A DNA stretch of 64,000 bases, from positions 16,168,621-16,232,620 of the forward strand of contig NC_049982.1 in assembly GCF_000003815.2 (NCBI RefSeq), in the 5' to 3' direction. Both the position numbers and the translations under genes were made by a program. This stretch comes from Branchiostoma floridae. Its lineage: Eukaryota > Chordata > Leptocardii > Amphioxiformes > Branchiostomatidae. Below the pieces are notes generated by a model, which searched no databases, was not told the origin of the DNA, and saw only the letters and a program-made list of their open reading frames with translations. Of this stretch, positions 33,001-57,900 are shown piece after piece. The first letter of the stretch is position 1, and the number at the start of each line of letters is the position of its first letter.

Positions 33001-33247
33001 ACCCTGGGCTGGGCTTGCTACACTCACTCCAGTAATTGGGCACTCTACTGTGAAAATGATTAATCTATTTCATTTTAAAAAGATTATCAATGCAGGCAGG
33101 ACACATCATCTTCAGAAATGTCACAGTGGTTTAGCAGCCTTGGCCAGGCTTGATACATGTATAAGATGACTGTGTGTTTAGTGGTATTATTACTGAATCT
33201 TCACCTTTTTTTTCTTCTTTTTCTGTCCTTTACAGAGAATTGTATGA
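1..33247 (+). CDS. Giant coiled-coil RIM-binding-protein-like gene (RIMBP3-like), 5' partial
   Basis: A spliced gene of about 49 exons whose joined length stays in frame, about 3,490 residues in the window. The 5' end lies outside; the first visible piece is an exon end at 1-53. The protein is mostly heptad-type coiled coil, then a low-complexity Ser/Pro/Asn region, one FN3 domain (exons 31034-31774), one SH3 domain (32266-32490), a basic tail (32689-32790) and a three-residue last exon with TGA at 33245-33247. FN3 and SH3 match the RIM-binding-protein family: the SH3 has a SPN loop, DVVTVFG, EDGFYEGKVDGRRGLVP and FLEEI. Classical RIMBPs have three SH3 and three FN3 domains; one of each after a long coil is closer to RIMBP3, a spermatid manchette protein that binds Hook1. 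Role inferred: cytoskeletal or trafficking scaffold. The family call is fairly sure; orthology to RIMBP3 is not. Nearly all introns in the coil are phase 0. Confidence 0.8.
2291..2446. repeat. DIRS left inverted terminal repeat
   Basis: About 150 bp that reappear in inverted orientation at 7079-7228. The inner 115 bp (from GAGAATGACTTCAGG to the palindrome GCGCATGCGC and CAGTCT) are practically identical; the outer 40 bp are diverged between the two ends (left CATCCCTCGTTGTC, right CATCCCCTCTGTTGTC). This outer difference is what the internal complementary region records separately for each end. Confidence 0.9.
2526..2641. repeat. DIRS internal complementary region
   Basis: Bases 2526-2580 are the reverse complement of the element's left outer end (about 2265-2336), and bases 2581-2641 are the reverse complement of its right outer end (about 7180-7228). 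The junction reads GGTTAGTACAATTTGTAATT. In the accepted DIRS replication model such a region templates completion of both ends into a single-stranded circle. Its last bases also encode the recombinase C-terminus. Confidence 0.9.
2638..3621 (-). CDS. DIRS ORF3, tyrosine recombinase
   Basis: A 327-residue ORF from ATG at 3619-3621; the same frame is open much further upstream but there lies antisense or overlapping to ORF2, so the true start is uncertain. An N-terminal SAM-like core-binding region (SWRPGTQKLYTAAWEKW) is followed by the catalytic domain with the conserved first Arg (SAGREQSLSLL), the HxxR box (GHSTRSAAVSAA) and the nucleophile Tyr in TFEKFYRKPV. Tyrosine recombinases of DIRS elements integrate the circular DNA copy. 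The ORF end runs into the internal complementary region, as is usual for this family. Confidence 0.92.
   Translation of the reverse strand: MACLRRQHSEYGISPGVSKILLASWRPGTQKLYTAAWEKWNSWCGERNIDPVSAPVSEVLDFLLSLFDKGLQYRTLNVYRSAISTTHLPVEGLPLGSHALVKRFMKGVFELRPALPKYQYTWDVSRVLSLLKSWSPARTLSIKQLTLKLVMLIALVSAGREQSLSLLDVRYKKKTSDGVCFTINRLSKTSRPGRVTHDIVLPSFPRDKRICPVFYLKEYVSRTRSFRLCDSFLFRAMVEPHQAVGSTTIARWLKLVLQEAGVDTNKFTGHSTRSAAVSAAALRGVSAKDIMKMANWSTSSTFEKFYRKPVKSCNFGRKILASGYEVT
3453..5549 (-). CDS. DIRS ORF2, reverse transcriptase / RNase H
   Basis: An intact 698-residue ORF. Reverse transcriptase motifs are in order: VPKKTGGLRPVINLKPLNKF (about residues 108-128), DLRDAYFTIPV, FGMSSAPRVFTKV, and the catalytic YLDDILMFG (about residue 220). 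The RNase H domain follows: TDASTVGWGG, LELQAA, SDNSTVVAYLNHLGG and IPGKENVRADFSSR supply the acidic residues and the terminal His/Asp region. This is the RT class of DIRS/Ty3-related elements with RNase H directly downstream. Its 3' end overlaps the recombinase ORF by about 170 bases in another frame. No stop or frameshift interrupts the motifs. Confidence 0.93.
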   Translation of the reverse strand: MTREALRRSTDLQPVPDDSQLLHGGRLVHFLQQWKQVTSDPWILQCVTGYRLEFATTPPVQQRIPHCRPRSPEQVEVLSEEVRTLLTKGAIEEVVYNRTQFVSTLFTVPKKTGGLRPVINLKPLNKFLQVRHFKMESLAILKDLIQPGDYMGKIDLRDAYFTIPVDVGSRRFLTFQWRGRLYQFRCVPFGMSSAPRVFTKVLKVPVALLRRRGFRLIVYLDDILMFGRSREECREALMAALEVLSQLGFVPNREKSVLEPTQRITFLGSGVDSSRMVTFLPDNKLRELQQLADTTLSAVVPVSARELASLIGKLQATTGSVWHAPLHFRSLQRLLITVLRVTRGDWGHPVPLTEATREDLRWWRDLLPDHNSRPILLPTADMVVETDASTVGWGGFCNGIHTGGRWSAEEKTAHINVLELQAASMAVQAFCRDMESGHIRVRSDNSTVVAYLNHLGGTRSLDLLNVTLDLWQWCTDRNLSISAVHIPGKENVRADFSSRHFFVATEWTLDRHTFLSLQAKFPLLSKGVDLFASRTNRQLPQYVSWHPEPEAVGTDAFTVSWSRWELPYAFPPFLLVARTLRKVQLDEAHLLLIAPVWETACWYPVLLEMLVEEPVLLPRHKHLLTQPESGRAHPEGDKLRLAAWHVCGDNILSTAFRRESVRYYWPPGDQAHRSSTQQPGKSGTAGVVKGTLIRFQHL
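5561..7030 (-). CDS. DIRS ORF1, gag-like protein
   Basis: An open frame of 489 residues from ATG at 7028-7030 (MGSKRDKERFKNRT). The frame is open further upstream into the terminal repeat, but the codons there fall in the inverted repeat, so I chose this start. The N-terminus is very basic and Ser/Arg-rich, followed by an acidic stretch, a basic patch (KKRRSAS, PGKRRRRHDRR), a more globular middle (WVADDNVLEETEKYFKHS), and an Arg/Gly/Tyr/Asn-rich tail. No CCHC zinc knuckle was seen. Position and composition fit the nucleic-acid-binding gag of DIRS elements; there is no enzymatic motif. The stop lies only 11 bases before the RT ORF start. Confidence 0.75.
   Translation of the reverse strand: MGSKRDKERFKNRTRASSKSSTAGRHARSGRGGSERRSSERRREEDGASPRSMRRHVRRGGRHDSRQPSSSPSMPRLSAVRGLLVAAEVHQPPKSPAHEEVELPSNVEVSEEEKNGEETDGGGDGKRRKDGNNNGDIPSEPELVDASGVRITALENNFSLLSEKLDGLQELMMSQFSQPKKRRSASPTGSAPGKRRRRHDRRSPARVETEEESVSDVSEGGQSAWKPFDPTNKTVKHPWVADDNVLEETEKYFKHSKQCRGADLEAWQQKYNLPDNAPSTMVVPAFNENVSRAVLENDKKQGDVIVSHDKSLKSVHTNLVQVGTPLINLWQLIQRSSKDSFEELQLDMIDCVGTALLLLGSAHSHLAFTRRSFIAESSQKTFRDLFRTPSEDNNFLFPPDLGTKAKDLSSESKVLSGMLTQAEKRQTSSRRGGRRTNYRTAGGGNRGYRYNYMPRPNYSRPNYGGSRQYYNKSSSQSFQKQGDGKKSDK
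7079..7228. repeat. DIRS right inverted terminal repeat
   Basis: Inverted partner of the left terminal repeat. It contains the first bases of the element on the coding (minus) strand and the likely promoter and 5' leader of ORF1. Its outer 45 bp are complementary to the right half of the internal complementary region. Confidence 0.9.
7491..7661 (+). repeat. 36-bp minisatellite that multiplies a 5' splice site
   Basis: About 4.7 near-identical copies of a 36-bp unit (GGCTCCTCCCCACTCCTCAA followed by GGTACTGTCTCCCCAG). The first copy starts inside a coding exon (7398-7510) and each unit carries the exon end CTCAAG plus the donor GTACTG. Five possible donors lie at 7511, 7547, 7583, 7619 and 7655. 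The unit is 12 codons with no stop, so each further donor adds GSSPLLKVLSPQ in frame. Each unit also recreates an acceptor-like CTCCCCAG|G, but a 15-base intron would be too short to splice. The donors match the consensus only weakly (GTACTG). Confidence 0.9.
14890..15072 (+). other. Candidate LC8 (dynein light chain) docking array
   Basis: Within the coil break of the giant exon are three motifs of the LC8-binding type: KETQT at 14890-14904, KETQT at 14965-14979 and KNIQT at 15058-15072, separated by 25 and 31 residues. The first two match the known (K/R)xTQT consensus exactly; the third is the weaker xxIQT form. They lie in a Pro/Glu-rich stretch between coils, where tandem LC8 sites usually occur. 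A further possible site, KRIQTD, is in the exon at 21047-21376 (21086-21103). Function is inferred from motif only. Confidence 0.6.
16351..16970 (+). repeat. In-frame intragenic duplications in the giant exon
   Basis: Blocks at about 16462-16560 and 16855-16950 are close copies at DNA level, both beginning GCTGAGCTGGAAGCTTCAGA and encoding AELEASE-ALQERVEILEKSE. The half-unit LEKSEQELMEKLEKV followed by SQPED occurs near 16351 and again near 16906, and a weaker copy near 16700. The spacing of the main pair is 393 bases (131 codons), so the frame and roughly the heptad register are kept. They look like recent internal tandem duplications on top of the older repeat pattern. Confidence 0.75.
18880..19017 (+). 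repeat. 69-bp tandem duplication that duplicates a 5' splice site
   Basis: Two copies of a 69-bp (23-codon) unit encode TDMVQLPRDELDRLKAQV and TDMVRLPREELDRLKAQV. Each ends AAGGCTCAG|GTACAG, so the exon starting at 18817 can end at 18942 or 19011 with the frame kept either way. The second donor is followed at once by TAA in the intron. The same logic as the 36-bp repeat at 7491, with an unrelated sequence. Confidence 0.85.
21505..21690. repeat. Intronic tandem duplication, period about 86 bp
   Basis: Two diverged copies start with ATACCAATCACCACCATAGA at 21505 and 21591 and share ACTCACTCACTGCTCTAA and GCCATGAG. Intron between exons 21047-21376 and 21927-22314. No coding role is apparent. 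Confidence 0.8.
25260..25491. repeat. Intronic local duplications
   Basis: A 30-bp unit TTTTCCGTTGCACTTGTGCT is present twice in tandem (25434 and 25464). A more diverged copy with its upstream context (GGTGCTGAATATGA) lies near 25265. Intron of the RIMBP-like gene; no coding role is apparent. Confidence 0.75.
26825..26935. repeat. Short intronic inverted repeat (hairpin)
   Basis: An 18-bp arm AACAGATAGTGAGTGAGT at 26826-26843 is perfectly inverted at 26918-26935, enclosing about 74 AT-rich bases. It could be a tiny MITE relic or an intronic RNA hairpin. It ends 32 bases before the acceptor of exon 26968-27141. Confidence 0.75.
28056..28246. repeat. Intronic tandem duplication, period about 98 bp
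   Basis: Two diverged copies share AGGGTGTGCCTTT, GTGGTGGCTGTT and CAGAAATAAGACAATGTTG (28131 and 28229). It occupies most of the intron between exons 27970-28020 and 28273-28509. Confidence 0.8.
28997..29029 (+). other. Possible alternative terminal exon
   Basis: After a good acceptor (TTGTTTCAG) ten codons read VVRQKNKEME and then TAA, in the phase left by exon 28273-28509. If used, the protein would end before the FN3 and SH3 domains. No polyadenylation signal was identified close by, so the call is weak. Confidence 0.3.
30465..30672 (+). repeat. Coding repeat with a recurring (T/A)NG motif
   Basis: In exon 30347-30783 seven imperfect copies of a 10-20 residue unit with the core LTNGH or LANG followed by (V/L)PASLL are seen. 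At DNA level CTGACCAATGGACATGG-type words recur. It lies just before the FN3 domain and is probably a flexible linker that varies in length. Confidence 0.8.
31034..31774 (+). other. Fibronectin type III domain (exons 31034-31164, 31416-31469, 31613-31774)
   Basis: The joined sequence begins PPQPPSDLRILRAVGKSSVL, with the FN3 Trp (VLVGWTLPP), the Tyr strand (VSGYKIKVDG) and a Leu/Val-rich EGLDLTVPFILSVQT strand. The SNGVQVSGYKIKVDG pattern resembles the last FN3 domain of RIM-binding proteins. A 48-nt linker exon (31933-31980) connects it to the SH3 domain. Confidence 0.82.
32266..32490 (+). other. C-terminal SH3 domain of RIM-binding-protein type
   Basis: A single exon. The ALYDY-like start is YLAVYNYSP, then the family-specific SPN insertion (RNSPNHYPEDELGL), acidic RT loop, GDVVTVFG, EDGFYEGKVDGRRGLVP and a final FLEEI. 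RIMBP SH3 domains bind RxxPxxP-type peptides in RIMs and voltage-gated calcium channels; the partner here is unknown. The basic tail exon 32689-32790 follows, then the last exon 33236-33247. Confidence 0.88.
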
Positions 33248-34314
33248 TGTGTGATGTCGAAAGGAATGGGAAAATGCAAGTCTTCCAAAGGACCAAATTC
33301 TACCATGGTGCAAGGAAACAGATATTCTGGTGTATTTTTACTATCGCTGCAGTAATGTAACACATCTATGTGTATGAATTTATTTATAAAGAAAATAATG
33401 CACAATGTCTTTGTTGTTTGTATTTGTAATTGGTCAGATAATTCTAATCTATACTACAAGGTACAGTGTATATGACATAAAGTAATCAGACTTGATGGTT
33501 CCAGCATAAATTGGTCATTTTTTGTCGAGCTACATAACTCCCTGTCAGAAATGTTTTCAGTGATCTATAATTGTACATTGTAATTGTCAGCAAATCATAT
33601 GACATGAGGAATTTTGTAAATTTTACTTTTAACTCCAAGTTACCTCAGAAATTACTAGTCTTTCATTATTACATGTACATGTATGAGATTTTTTTCAAGG
33701 GATGGCCCAAACTTTCTCAAGTATTGTAACCATACTTTTTTTTTTACATTTTTGATGTAGTGAAAGGCAAAAATTTTAGATTTGCCAAATATCATACTAT
33801 CAATTTCATGGATTTAAGAATCTTTGTCATATTTGTGTAGATCACTATGCCTTTTCACAGTAAAAAGTACAGTGTATTCTCAAAAGAATAATGTTCTAAT
33901 TAGTCAGAACACTGGAAGCAGCACACAGTTATAAGGAATACTTCTACTTTTGTATGTAACCTGTATAGATCTAAGGGTTGTAGAGGTACCACAAATAGGT
34001 ATTTTGTACATGTGAAGTGCAGTTGTGATCCGTCCAAGTTGTACATTTGCACTTGTATGTAATGGCAATGACTTAAGGTCAGAGAAAGGGTATGGTGTTT
34101 TGACAGAATCTCTTTGTATGTAAAAATTGTATACAATTCTCTCCCCAGTCTTATGATAGCAAAATCTTTTACTGATGTATATTTTACAAAGATCAAGCTA
34201 TAAATTGCATAGACAAAACATTGTAATATGTTGAATACTTTAGATATGATTTTTATTTTTTCATTCATATAAGTTATGACTAAGTCATCTTAAGGATAAA
34301 CCTAGGTATTTCAA

Positions 34315-34320
34315 AATAAA
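34315..34320 (+). promoter_or_regulatory. Polyadenylation signal of the RIMBP-like gene
   Basis: AATAAA about 1.07 kb after the TGA at 33245-33247. The AT-rich stretch 33248-34314 is the likely 3' UTR; no ORF there looks real. Confidence 0.6.
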
Positions 34321-34340
34321 GCCATGGCAAAGAACATGAG

Positions 34341-34957
34341 ATGTTCCCCTGTCTTTTCCATGTAACGTTTAATATAATATAATACCACATAATATGTGTG
34401 TATACCATATGTGCAGTTTTGTGCTATCGTGCTAGGGGGCAGTATAGCAATCAATCAGTCAGCAGAGGAACATATATTACCGGTAACGAATAGATATCAA
34501 CACCAAAAATTTGGAAACTTGATTTTGGATTTTGGTCGATCATATACCAACATATCTATGTACTTTATCAATTGTACTGCATTATCCAATTAGACTTGTT
34601 TATCATCCTTTATCATGACATTCTGATTGTTATGATAATAAGTTTATGAGTTGAGCACCTGAGGGCTACTTGTGAGTAATTTCTGAAAAAAAGCAACGAA
34701 ATATACCTTCATCATATGTTCCCTGCCTTTCAATTATTATGATTTTGTGTTATATCACGGGAAAGCAAGTAGATTATCCTTTCTTCAACAATCAAAACTG
34801 TGCTCAGAGTAGAAATTCATTTTTTGCATTAACGTTAACTTGTTAGATACAGTCCGTATCTTCAGATAAAAAAAAAAGAAGAAGAATTATGACTCAGCAG
34901 AACAGTTTTATTGACACAAAATGTAAGGAAAAGGACAAATTATCATTTTCCAGAGGG
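34341..34957. other. Intergenic, nothing recognised
   Basis: AT-rich sequence between the end of the RIMBP-like gene and the tRNA. No supported gene, repeat or conserved site was seen. Confidence 0.6.
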
Positions 34958-34965
34958 AAAAAAAA
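34958..34965 (-). terminator. Pol III terminator of the tRNA-Ala gene
   Basis: A run of eight T on the minus strand, starting four bases after the tRNA 3' end. Confidence 0.9.
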
Positions 34966-34969
34966 TTTC

Positions 34970-35042
34970 TGGAGATGCGGGGTATCGATCCCCGTACCTC
35001 TCGCATGCTAAGCGAGCGCTCTACCATCTGAGCTACATCCCC
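34970..35042 (-). tRNA. tRNA-Ala (anticodon AGC)
   Basis: 73 nt, no intron. The acceptor stem GGGGATG pairs with CATCTCC and has discriminator A; the third pair is G3:U70, the identity element of alanyl-tRNA synthetase. The D arm carries GTAGCTCAGATGGTAGAGC, the anticodon arm CTCGC-TTAGCAT-GCGAG, and the T arm CGGGG-ATCGATA-CCCCG, with A54 in place of T54 as in many animal tRNA-Ala(AGC). CCA is not encoded. All arms pair, so it looks functional. Confidence 0.97.
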
Positions 35043-35247
35043 ATTTCACGAAAGCAAGGGCAAAGTTAATAGGCTATGTACCTCTTAAAAATAAAGTAGA
35101 TTATGTGATTTGATGATCTTTATGCAAAAGTTGATTATTCTACAGTTCTTAATGTTACACATTCATAACCCATTGATATGCTATATCCATACATTCACAC
35201 GACTATATTGTGTTTTACAGAAGGAACATTTGCACCATTTGAGACAA

Positions 35248-35257
35248 TTTTCGCGCC
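35248..35257 (+). promoter_or_regulatory. E2F-like site
   Basis: TTTTCGCGCC matches the E2F consensus TTTSGCGC closely and is followed by ATTTTG. It lies about 365 bases before the SMC3 ATG. Motif match only. Confidence 0.45.
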
Positions 35258-35503
35258 ATTTTGTACATGCCCAGATGCTGGAAGAAACCACTTGCCATCG
35301 GTGTAGGACAAGGATAAATACCATTCAATATTAACTCATCGCCAACAATAAGTTACAGGATCACATACGATATATCTTCTCACAAGTAACATATACTATT
35401 TCTGGAAAAGTTTATGATGTAAAGGCGAATTATGGATTATTTCTTAACAGAAGAGTGTAAGCCCTACCTATTATTGATGGCCAAATGGATTTGTCCTCGA
35501 TTT

Positions 35504-35515
35504 GCCGCCATTTTG
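35504..35515 (-). promoter_or_regulatory. YY1-like site
   Basis: GCCGCCATTTTG, reverse complement CAAAATGGCGGC, is the classic YY1 core often found at transcription starts of TATA-less genes. It is about 100 bases before the SMC3 ATG. Motif match only. Confidence 0.5.
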
Positions 35516-35612
35516 TTTGTGCGAATTAGGTAGGAGGAGCTGCAAAAATTCATTGTTTTTCGCAGATTTTACCTCGATTTGTGTCCACTGAGGATACTGG
35601 AAGGCTGCAAGG

Positions 35613-53039
<17,427 letters not shown>

Positions 53040-53749
53040 GGAAGTACAACCATCAGTATGTTACAACAGTCAACACAACAGGCTTGTCCAATATTAGGCA
53101 AACTACCTGAACAAAGTTCCACATTCCATTAATACATCTAGTGATGTATGTTTACCTGGTTGTGATAGACAGCTGGTTCTATTTAATGTGTGCTTGACTT
53201 CTCACCTGGAAACTGGCATCAGATCATCCTCGAGATGCGTTGGTTGTTAAGTTCAGTTATAGATTCACTTCACTTCAAATGAAGTTACAAGGCTATTGTT
53301 TTCAAAATTAGAAGAAAGGAAATAGAGGTGTTAACGTTGTTCATGCAAAGATATCTGGAGAAAATGTACTTCATCTATTTCACTTTTGTTGTGGAGTAAA
53401 TCTGTATCAACACATCAATTCCTTATTAAGTTGTGACAGTGACTGTTTAGATTTAGATGGATTTGGGCTGGTCAAATTTATAAAAATTGTAGTTTTTTTC
53501 AATTCTGAACCAGTATTTTCATGTTAGTTGTAGTTCTTGCCATGTAATAGATTTGTTATGTATATTGCCAACAAACATTCCAAACATTTACTGATGATAG
53601 TGTGTGTGTATCTTAGCATGCACCTAGCATTATAAAGTTGTAGTTTATTGTTGTTGTTACGTTTTCTACCTATATAGTAATCATGATTATATAAGATTGT
53701 ATCTGACGATGTTGAGGATCGTTATACAGTTGTATTTGCAATATCTCAG

Positions 53750-53755
53750 AATAAA
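53750..53755 (+). promoter_or_regulatory. SMC3: SMC3 polyadenylation signal
   Basis: AATAAA, 711 bases after the version B stop, followed by a GT/T-rich stretch (TGTGTTGACATTTTC). Confidence 0.7.
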
Positions 53756-53978
53756 TGTGTTGACATTTTCATTTTGACATACTCTGTTTTGTACTTGTGT
53801 GACATAGATTTGAGAGTGCCAAACAAAGAGGTGTGTTGTGAGCTTTAGCAGTAGTCTCAATTTTGGATTACAAAAGCAAAAGCAAGTTGAAATGTTTTAT
53901 ATTCTATGTTTATATCTTTCTTAGCAGATTGGATGCAAAAAGACAAGCATACTGAAGTAGTTGTGAAGAAGCAAAAGC

Positions 53979-53984
53979 TTTAAT
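53979..53984 (-). promoter_or_regulatory. Possible polyadenylation signal of the channel gene
   Basis: ATTAAA on the minus strand, about 940 bases after the channel stop codon. It would make the channel gene and SMC3 converge with only about 200 bases between their mRNA ends. A weaker hexamer, so moderate confidence; 53985-54920 would then be 3' UTR. Confidence 0.4.
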
Positions 53985-54920
53985 AGTTACAGCAAAGATC
54001 TCAACTATGGCTTTTGAAAGTATTCCATGTACATACTTGAAGTGGTCACTAGTTCATGGAAGCCGATTGCACGGACATTAATCAACATACAATAAGTGTG
54101 GGAGACCCACTAAGACTGCCCTACAAGGAAAGAGTAGCACAACCTTGCCACCCACCAGATTATTAGTAAACCAGTAAACAAAACAGCATGAATGATAGAG
54201 ATTGAAATTTAGCACAGTTCCATTGGTGGCCGTACACACAATGTCACTGTGTAGTTGTGATATAAGGCATTTTTACACCAGAAGTCACTTTGGCTGGAAT
54301 ATAATGTTATCTGGGTGCTAACAAAATAAGTTAATCATTAACTCATCAAAGCTAAACATAAGTTGCAATGTTGCCTTCGGGCATTTCCTTATCATCTTCA
54401 TCACAAAGTCTCCATACATCCAGGAACAACTGTCTTTACACAAGCATGAAAAACAAAAATCCTCCCAGCATGTGGGCTGTTTTTCCGGATAATGATTCCA
54501 TTCCTACAACAAGGAAATGGTTCAAACGATTTTCCAGAGTAAATAAAAAGCTGAAAATAAACATAATGCATTTTCCTGATTATTCGTTACGCACTTATTG
54601 ATATTTCTCGACAGTTTCAATCTGTCTGCAGGTACAGAATAAGTGCAAGGCTGACAATCAATAGAAGGATAATTGCGATACGTAGAAAATGTCTCGTTCT
54701 TGGTTAGCACTTGCCAACTCAGTATACGCTAGTACAAATGTAGCCTTGTACTTTAGGGAATGCGAAGTTTTCGTTCCCCATGATATGTCTCTTGGTTGAA
54801 TATTAGCTGTACTGATGATAGGGTCACGATTTCGTAACATGGATGGAATATAACAGTTTCGCCAGAGACGGTGGAGTGTATAAGTTTTTAAGCGCTGTAT
54901 GTGCAAGTCATAACCAATGG

Positions 54921-57900
54921 TCATGAAGAGTTGTTAGACGACGCATCGCCAGGCGAGAGCCCCGAATCTGAGTCCTCTGGCGACCCGACCCTCCTCAGGT
55001 GCGGAGGGAGGCCGGGTTTTGTCGAAGCCGTGCAAGCAAGTTTTTCTGGGGCCTCGACTGGCGTTATTGACTTCCGAGATGACGCGTCAGACTTCCCTTG
55101 GCTTTTCTCTGTGGCAATTGTGCTATGTTCGCCTGAGTCTATAGTAGAGGAGCCATCCACAGGGGAGGGGGATGGGGGTTCCGGTTCCTCCGGCATTGTG
55201 ACGATGGTGTGATCGGACCTCCTCCTCTTGCCAACCACCCTGGTACCCGAAACCGGCCGGGTCCACACCTGCGCCTCCTCGCCTTGCTGAGGTCTCACAT
55301 CAGCTGTCGAGTACTGAAACAGGTAGTTTCATTAATCAAAATTCTAACAAAGTAAAAATGACAGTCTGAAACGATTAACATAATGTGAGATCCCAAACTG
55401 TGTCATATCTGTAGATGCTCTGTAGGAACTGCATTAGATGTCTCAAAGCTTCAATAGAACCATATCTACCCAATATGTTTTCTTTCACTGCTCTTCCACT
55501 GACTAGCAATATAAAGCCTCTTCTACGTAAAACAATGCCCTTACTGTATCTTTCTCTTTCAGCTTCTTCCTGAGCATGGCGATCTCAATCTGCCGTGCCT
55601 CCCGGTCCTGCTCCGCCTCCTGCAGCCGCTGGCGCAGCCCGCGCACCTCGCGATCCTGGGGACAAGGTCAGCAAGGTAAGTAACCCGCATCTCTCCTGTG
55701 TATCTTACTGTGCTAGAGTTATGTACTTTTCACTCAACTATTGTAGAATACATATTCAAAGAACTTGCAAGAAAACGAAGCGACAAATGACCATTGATTG
55801 TCAGATCTGTTTTCGTTGTCCGTTGAAGTACGTGATGCGATAAGATGAGCGATGGGTCATTTTCCAGAGACCATTATATAAAGTACAGAGCGTTTAGACT
55901 GCTACAGACAACGTAATGTATGTTCTTCTTTTGTTGATGATTCGGACGACCCTCAAACGAATTGCTGTTGCCCATGTCCCGCTAGTGTTCATGGTACTCA
56001 CCAAGACACTGTCGATGGAGCACTTCAAGGCGCGGGCGTTTTGCTCGTACGCAGCCGCGAGCCTGTCCACCAGCTCGATCGGGATGGGCTCCAGCATGCC
56101 GCTGCGCCGACTCCTGCTGCTGGACGGCGCCACGAAGCTCTGGGCCAGGGGAGACGGCGGCACGCAGCTGTCGTTACTGTCCACCCTCCTGCAATAAATA
56201 AGGATATTTGCTAGGTTACTGTTTAATGGATGGATTTGCTTGTAAACGAGATTTCTTAGCATCCAGATGCACTAGTGCCGGATGAAGATGTCGGACAGAT
56301 GAAGATGTCCTTAAGCTGAAGAAACATTTTTGTGCAGGATTTTCTCCTTTTCAACTTATTTTCATTTTTGAATCGGGTCAGGAATGCGGTATGAATGCCT
56401 GCATTTCTATTTGTTGTCTTTTTCTCTTTATATTCATTCGACACTTTTCTTTGTCTTTCTCAACTTCGATTGTCTCTAAAAACGCATCATTACTTGGTTG
56501 GGATTCGGCATTTTCTCGACAATGTTGCCTTTCTAAAATTTAGTTCAGGCACTTACCTGAAACGTTTCCTGTATTTGGATAGTGACGTAAGTTGGTTGTC
56601 ACTCATCCTTCGCGCGATGGACAGGGAGTCTGGGTACGAGAGTGGAGTGAACGAATCCCTTCTGCTGCGGAATCCCGAGTCGTTCCCAGCGCTCTCTGGT
56701 GGGAGGCTCAGGACGTCCTGTAGTCGCCGCCGACTGTGGACTGTTATCACGTCCTGCATAGGGTTAGATACAATACGTATGGTGTTTTGAACAAACTGAG
56801 CGGGTTTGTTTTAGGTTGGAAAAAAATCTTGGTATTTGAAATGTATATTGAGCTCGAGATCCAGTAAACTCGGCCACAACAAGTGCTTACCCTGGAGGCG
56901 GGGTGGTCATACATGGTCTCCACCACATCTGAGTTGGTGAGCAGCAGCAAGTGGGAGAAGCCCGTGGACACCACATCAGCGGACCGTCGGGACCCTCTGT
57001 ACGGGTTCAACAGACTCTCCTCACCGACAACACTTCCTGTAGCCAGCCGGCTCACCTCATCGTCGTTTTCACTGATTCATTTCAAACGGAACAAAGCATA
57101 ATCAGTTAATGATGCACGGCACGTCTGTCACCGATCAAAAGTCGTCATTACGTGGATAATGTAATATGAGATAAACAGTTGATAGAAGTGTGGCGGAAGT
57201 GCTTGGTTTCTTTACAAGTACTGATTATCCAGGTGTCTATTGATCTTCGTTTCTTCAATCCCTGTCTACTTGGGCACCAAGAGGTGTTGAAAAATGGCCA
57301 GAAGATCAGAGGGTTCCTTTTCGTCAGTTACCACCCGGGCCGGGTTTGGTTACAGCCCCTTTCCGCGCTGTGACCGCTGAGCGGCCAATGAGTGGACAGA
57401 TCGCTCAACGAATTTCATATAGATAAGGAATAAGCTTACGTATTTTTGTGTTTCCTGTATTTCGATTTTCTTTCAATCATACCTTTACATCTACCAATCA
57501 TTTCATCATGGGTTACACAAATCCAATTTTGGTCGCTATATGGTCGCTCAGCGATATACCCACTGTGCATGCAATTCACTGGGGCATCATTCAACGGAGG
57601 AGACAGCGATTGGAATGACTTTGGCGTCTTGGTTTATTGTATGTACAAAATTCTATCGGAATTTTGATCAGGCCATGCTGGAAAGGCTTTGATTGAATTC
57701 AAAACTAGTTCGAAATTCTGTACGTTTCAAGCGCAAACTCTTGAGGGTTTTCATACTTGTGATACCAGTCGAAGCTCTACGTATACATTACATGCACTTA
57801 TAGGCGCCCCTGGTTCTACAAACCATGAGTCATATAGTCTCCAGAAGTCTTATAGGGGTAGTAGATCCTACCAGAAAAGGTTAAAGAGGTTACCTGATGA

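Larger units (their letters stand above)
35043..35612 (+). promoter_or_regulatory. SMC3 upstream region and 5' UTR
   Basis: 570 bases between the tRNA and the SMC3 start codon. It contains an E2F-like and a YY1-like site (listed separately) and no clear TATA box, consistent with a housekeeping, cell-cycle gene. The transcription start was not located. Confidence 0.55.
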
